NCBI GenBank assembly: GCA_029256365.1 | Contig: JAQSYB010000059.1 | Coordinates: forward strand, 1-9,228 | Length of the DNA: 9,228 nt | Source of the DNA: Clostridia bacterium | GTDB taxonomy: Bacteria > Bacillota > Clostridia > Lutisporales > Lutisporaceae | Direction of reading: 5' to 3' | Part shown: positions 6,866 through 9,228 of the stretch, one piece after another | How positions within the stretch are numbered: the first letter of the stretch is position 1 | How the letters are laid out: each line of letters starts with the position of its first letter | The notes under the pieces: generated by a model | Databases searched by the model: none | The model's input: only the letters and a program-made list of their open reading frames with translations | Told to the model about the DNA's origin: nothing | Program-made: the position numbers and the translations under genes

Positions 6866-6896
6866 AAAGGATACGCTTATGTGTATCCTTTTTTTT
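6866..6896 (+). terminator. Intrinsic terminator after fur
   Basis: GGATACGC (6869-6876) pairs with GTGTATCC (6881-6888) around a TTAT loop, including one G-T pair. The stem is prolonged by AAA-TTT, and the T-run 6889-6896 follows. It closes the feo/fur block. Confidence 0.93.
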
Positions 6897-6982
6897 GAAT
6901 ACATTTAAATATAGGTATAGGTTTTCGGCGCATTACCAAAAATAAAGATAAGTTTGCATCCGAAGATGGGGCTATATATAGC

Positions 6983-7008
6983 AAAATTTGACCCTGTATA
7001 CAAATTTT
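6983..7008. repeat. Inverted repeat upstream of the RNase J promoter
   Basis: AAAATTTG (6983-6990) and CAAATTTT (7001-7008) are perfect 8-base inverted arms around a 10-base spacer, ending one base before the candidate -35. Next to it, GCTATATATAGC (6971-6982) is a perfect 12-base palindrome. In AT-rich DNA such dyads can arise by chance, so an operator role is only a possibility. Confidence 0.4.
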
Positions 7009-7009
7009 A

Positions 7010-7038
7010 GTTACATAATATCAAAAATACTGTATAAT
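7010..7038 (+). promoter_or_regulatory. Promoter of the ribonuclease J gene
   Basis: A perfect -10, TATAAT (7033-7038), lies 17 bases after GTTACA (7010-7015), which matches four of six -35 bases. The predicted start near 7045 gives a leader of about 40 bases before the TTG start codon. The upstream terminator makes a separate promoter necessary. Confidence 0.7.
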
Positions 7039-7069
7039 ATATATGCCGACTAGGAACGGATTTTAATTG

Positions 7070-7075
7070 AAAGGA
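7070..7075 (+). promoter_or_regulatory. Ribosome binding site deciding the RNase J start
   Basis: AAAGGA ends 9 bases before the TTG at 7085 and lies downstream of the in-frame TTG at 7067. It supports the shorter protein beginning MAKGKAKVK, which also aligns with the usual RNase J N-terminus. Confidence 0.75.
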
Positions 7076-7084
7076 TTGATACAA

Positions 7085-8752
7085 TTGGCAAAAGGCAAAG
7101 CTAAAGTGAAGCTGATTCCCTTGGGCGGACTGCAGGAAATCGGCAAGAACATGATGGCTATAGAGTATAAAGAAACAATTATTGTAATTGATTGTGGATT
7201 GATGTTTCCAGATGAAGAAATGCTAGGTATAGATTTGGTTATACCAGATGTTTCTTATCTAGTAAAGAATCGGGAGAAAGTAAAGGCAATATTACTAACT
7301 CATGGACATGAGGACCACATTGGGGCGCTGCCTTACGTAATTCCACAAGTAAACGTACCTGTTTATGGTACAAAATTAACCTTGGGATTGGTTGGAAATA
7401 AGCTTAAGGAGCATGGACTGCTCAGTTCGGTTGAGCTTATTACGATTCAACCAAAGGATAAAATACAAATAGGTGAGTTTGAAGTAGAGTTTATCAAAAC
7501 AAACCACAGCATTGCAGATTCTGTGGCAATGGCAATTCATACGCCTGTAGGCGTTATTGTTCATACAGGAGATTTCAAGATTGACTACAATCCCATTGAT
7601 GGAGAAAGAATGGATTTGCACAGATTGGCAGAATTAGGCAAGCAGGGGGTCCTAGCACTGTTGTCAGACAGTACAAATGTGGAGAGACCTGGCTATACAA
7701 TGTCAGAAAGCACCGTCGGTGGAACTTTTATAGATTTATTTAGGGATTTTAAAGGAAGAATTATTATCGCAACCTTTGCATCCAATATTCATAGAGTACA
7801 GCAAGCGATTAATGCTTCTGTCATGTTTGGTAGAAAAGTAGCTGTTGTTGGAAGAAGCATGATCAATGTCTTGGGTGTAGCTTCGGAGCTTGGTTACATG
7901 AATATACCAGATGGAGTTTTGATTGATATAGACCTTATCGATAAGTATCCTCATGATAAGGTAACAATTATTACGACAGGCAGTCAAGGTGAAGCAATGT
8001 CGGCACTGTCACGCATGGCATCCTCTGATCATAGAAAAGTTGATATCATGCCAAATGACAGGGTAATTATTTCAGCAACACCCATACCAGGCAATGAAAA
8101 GCTGGTCACAAGAGTAATAAACCAGTTGTTCAAAAAAGGCGCAGATGTAATATATGAATCTTTGGCAGACATACATGTTTCAGGTCACGCTTGCCAAGAG
8201 GAATTAAAGCTCATGCAGGCGCTTGTGAAACCGAAGTTCTTTATACCTGTTCATGGTGAGTATAAGCATCTGAAAATGCATGCAAAGCTTGCAGAAAAAA
8301 TGGGGATAGAAAAAGATAATATATTTATTTTAGACAATGGATCTGTATTAGAGCTTTCTAGAGATTCCGCTAAGACCAATGGTACAGTAACAGCAGGCAA
8401 GGTATTGGTTGATGGCTTAGGCGTCGGAGATGTAGGAAATATCGTACTCCGTGATAGAAAACATCTTTCTCAGGATGGATTAATCGTCATAGTTGTAACA
8501 ATTAGTAAGGAATCCGGCCAAGTTGTAGCGGGTCCAGACATTATTTCAAGAGGATTTGTGTATGTGAGAGAATCTGAAGATTTAATGGATGATGCAAAAT
8601 TGAAGATTAAGGAAGCTTTGTCTAAATGTGAAGAAAAGCAAATTACAGAGTGGGGAACTATAAAGTCCCAAGTCAAAGACAGCTTAAAAGAATTTATATA
8701 TTTGAAAACAAAGAGAAACCCAATGATATTGCCAATTATTATGGAAATATAA
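7085..8752 (+). CDS. rnjA: Ribonuclease J
   Basis: This 555-residue protein has the length of B. subtilis RNase J1. RNase J is a metallo-beta-lactamase/beta-CASP ribonuclease with 5'-3' exonuclease and endonuclease activity, central to mRNA turnover and rRNA maturation in Gram-positive bacteria. It opens PLGGLQEIGKN (12-22). The zinc-binding motif HGHEDH spans 73-78 (H73, H75, D77, H78), with H141 in TNHSI, D163 in TGDFK and H390 in PVHGEYKH. The beta-CASP part runs from about 205 to 370 and includes ATFASNIHR (229-237) and SGHA (366-369). A C-terminal domain follows and ends ILPIIMEI. The start is a TTG, chosen from the ribosome binding site; an earlier TTG at 7067 would add six residues. 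The gene stands alone between a terminator and the next promoter. The choice between RnjA and RnjB names is by resemblance only. Confidence 0.95.
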   Translation: MAKGKAKVKLIPLGGLQEIGKNMMAIEYKETIIVIDCGLMFPDEEMLGIDLVIPDVSYLVKNREKVKAILLTHGHEDHIGALPYVIPQVNVPVYGTKLTLGLVGNKLKEHGLLSSVELITIQPKDKIQIGEFEVEFIKTNHSIADSVAMAIHTPVGVIVHTGDFKIDYNPIDGERMDLHRLAELGKQGVLALLSDSTNVERPGYTMSESTVGGTFIDLFRDFKGRIIIATFASNIHRVQQAINASVMFGRKVAVVGRSMINVLGVASELGYMNIPDGVLIDIDLIDKYPHDKVTIITTGSQGEAMSALSRMASSDHRKVDIMPNDRVIISATPIPGNEKLVTRVINQLFKKGADVIYESLADIHVSGHACQEELKLMQALVKPKFFIPVHGEYKHLKMHAKLAEKMGIEKDNIFILDNGSVLELSRDSAKTNGTVTAGKVLVDGLGVGDVGNIVLRDRKHLSQDGLIVIVVTISKESGQVVAGPDIISRGFVYVRESEDLMDDAKLKIKEALSKCEEKQITEWGTIKSQVKDSLKEFIYLKTKRNPMILPIIMEI

Positions 8753-8780
8753 CAGGTTTTAAAACAATTTCTTTAGTTTC

Positions 8781-8808
8781 TTGACAAATAGTGATATACT
8801 ACTATAGA
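8781..8808 (+). promoter_or_regulatory. Promoter of the lipid kinase gene
   Basis: TTGACA (8781-8786) followed after 16 bases by TATAGA (8803-8808) is the best sigma-A candidate. A second -10-like TATACT (8795-8800) has only a weak -35 (TTTAGT, 8772-8777). The predicted transcript start, near 8815, falls inside the hairpin that follows. Confidence 0.65.
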
Positions 8809-8809
8809 T

Positions 8810-8835
8810 ATGCCTTGATTGTATCAAGGCATTTT
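8810..8835 (+). terminator. Perfect hairpin after RNase J, terminator or operator
   Basis: ATGCCTTGAT (8810-8819) is exactly complementary to ATCAAGGCAT (8823-8832) around a TGT loop, and TTTT extends to 8835. As a 10-bp stem 57 bases past the RNase J stop it could end that transcript. The T-run is short and the hairpin overlaps the predicted start of the next transcript, so it could also be an operator or leader structure. Confidence 0.6.
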
Positions 8836-8860
8836 CTGATGCCTATAGGGGGGGAGCAAA

Positions 8861-9228
8861 TTGGATACAAAAGTATTCTTTGTGGTTAATCCAGTATCAG
8901 CAGGCAAAAAAACAGTAAAAGAATGGCCGAATTTCGAGAAACAGCTGAAGGAAAAAGGCTACAAGTTTGATTGGGCTTTTACGGAATATCCGGAGCATGC
9001 CACCATCATTACTCGTGAGGTTTTGAAGAGTGGATATGACTTAGTTGTTAGTGTCGGTGGTGACGGCACGATGAACGAAGTTGTAAATGGATTTTTTGAA
9101 AAGGATCGACCTATAAACGAAGCTGCGAAACTAGCTGTTTTATCAAGAGGTACAGGCTGTGATTTTATAAGATCCTTTGGAATTCATAAGGGTTTTGATG
9201 ACTTCATAAAAATGATGGATAGAAATGA
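8861..9228 (+). CDS. Diacylglycerol kinase family lipid kinase, 3' partial
   Basis: The frame is open to the right edge, leaving 122 residues. The start is TTG at 8861, preceded by AGGGGGGGAG (8847-8856). The product begins MDTKVFFVVNPVSAGKK, the phosphate-binding N-terminal strand and loop of the DagK/YegS/LCB5 kinase domain. GGDGTMNEV (67-74 region) is the nucleotide-binding signature of the family, and the GTGCDFIRSFGI segment (97-108) matches the usual GTGNDFARxLGI except for cysteine in place of asparagine. Such kinases phosphorylate diacylglycerol or related lipids at the inner membrane face; which lipid cannot be told. The full gene should run about 300 residues, so more than half is outside the window. 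It has its own promoter. Confidence 0.92.
   Translation, partial: MDTKVFFVVNPVSAGKKTVKEWPNFEKQLKEKGYKFDWAFTEYPEHATIITREVLKSGYDLVVSVGGDGTMNEVVNGFFEKDRPINEAAKLAVLSRGTGCDFIRSFGIHKGFDDFIKMMDRN

Noticed and set aside
7043..7066. Seven-codon reading frame (MPTRNGF) ending just before the RNase J gene
   Set aside because: It begins at about the predicted transcript start with no ribosome binding site, so a leader peptide is unlikely.
7067..7084. TTG at 7067 as the RNase J start
   Set aside because: It precedes the AAAGGA site that serves the TTG at 7085, and the six extra residues are not typical of the family. It is not fully excluded.

Overview
The window reads as a low-GC Gram-positive chromosome, most likely an anaerobic member of the Clostridia (inference). 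The grounds are AT-rich sequence, strong AGGAGG-type ribosome binding sites, TTG starts, a dicluster-ferredoxin reductase, the ruvX-yrzB gene pair, ribonuclease J and a clostridial-type FeoB. All nine genes lie on the + strand, and the first and last run off the window edges. No tRNA, rRNA, insertion sequence, CRISPR array or phage gene was seen. No gene-free stretch exceeds 300 bases; the longest is about 240 bases between fur and the RNase J gene, and it holds a terminator, two dyads and a promoter.

Layout. 2-2155: 3' part of a large membrane protein with an outer alkaline-phosphatase-like domain and about ten membrane helices. 2165-3112: aldo/keto reductase fused to a 2[4Fe-4S] ferredoxin domain. 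3128-3553: ruvX (YqgF). These three are tightly packed and probably co-transcribed. 3576-3604: sigma-A promoter for yrzB (DUF1292, 3636-3917), which ends at a clear intrinsic terminator. 4001-4096: iron-control region with a consensus-like promoter and two Fur boxes in opposite orientation. It drives feoA, feoB and a 46-residue eight-cysteine protein (4103-6332). 6349-6842: fur with its own promoter and a strong terminator. 7010-8752: ribonuclease J with its own promoter and a TTG start. 8781-9228: promoter, perfect hairpin and the 5' part of a diacylglycerol-kinase-family lipid kinase.

How they fit. ruvX, yrzB, fur and the RNase J gene are widely shared housekeeping and regulatory genes of this kind of genome. 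The feo cassette sits between yrzB and fur as a self-contained ferrous-iron uptake unit. Its Fur boxes are the expected targets of the Fur protein encoded immediately downstream, so regulator and regulated transporter are neighbours. The strongest leads for something less described are the eight-cysteine protein at the end of the feo operon, the paired Fur boxes, and the uncharacterised phosphatase-like membrane protein. I see no evidence of a wholly new multi-gene system.
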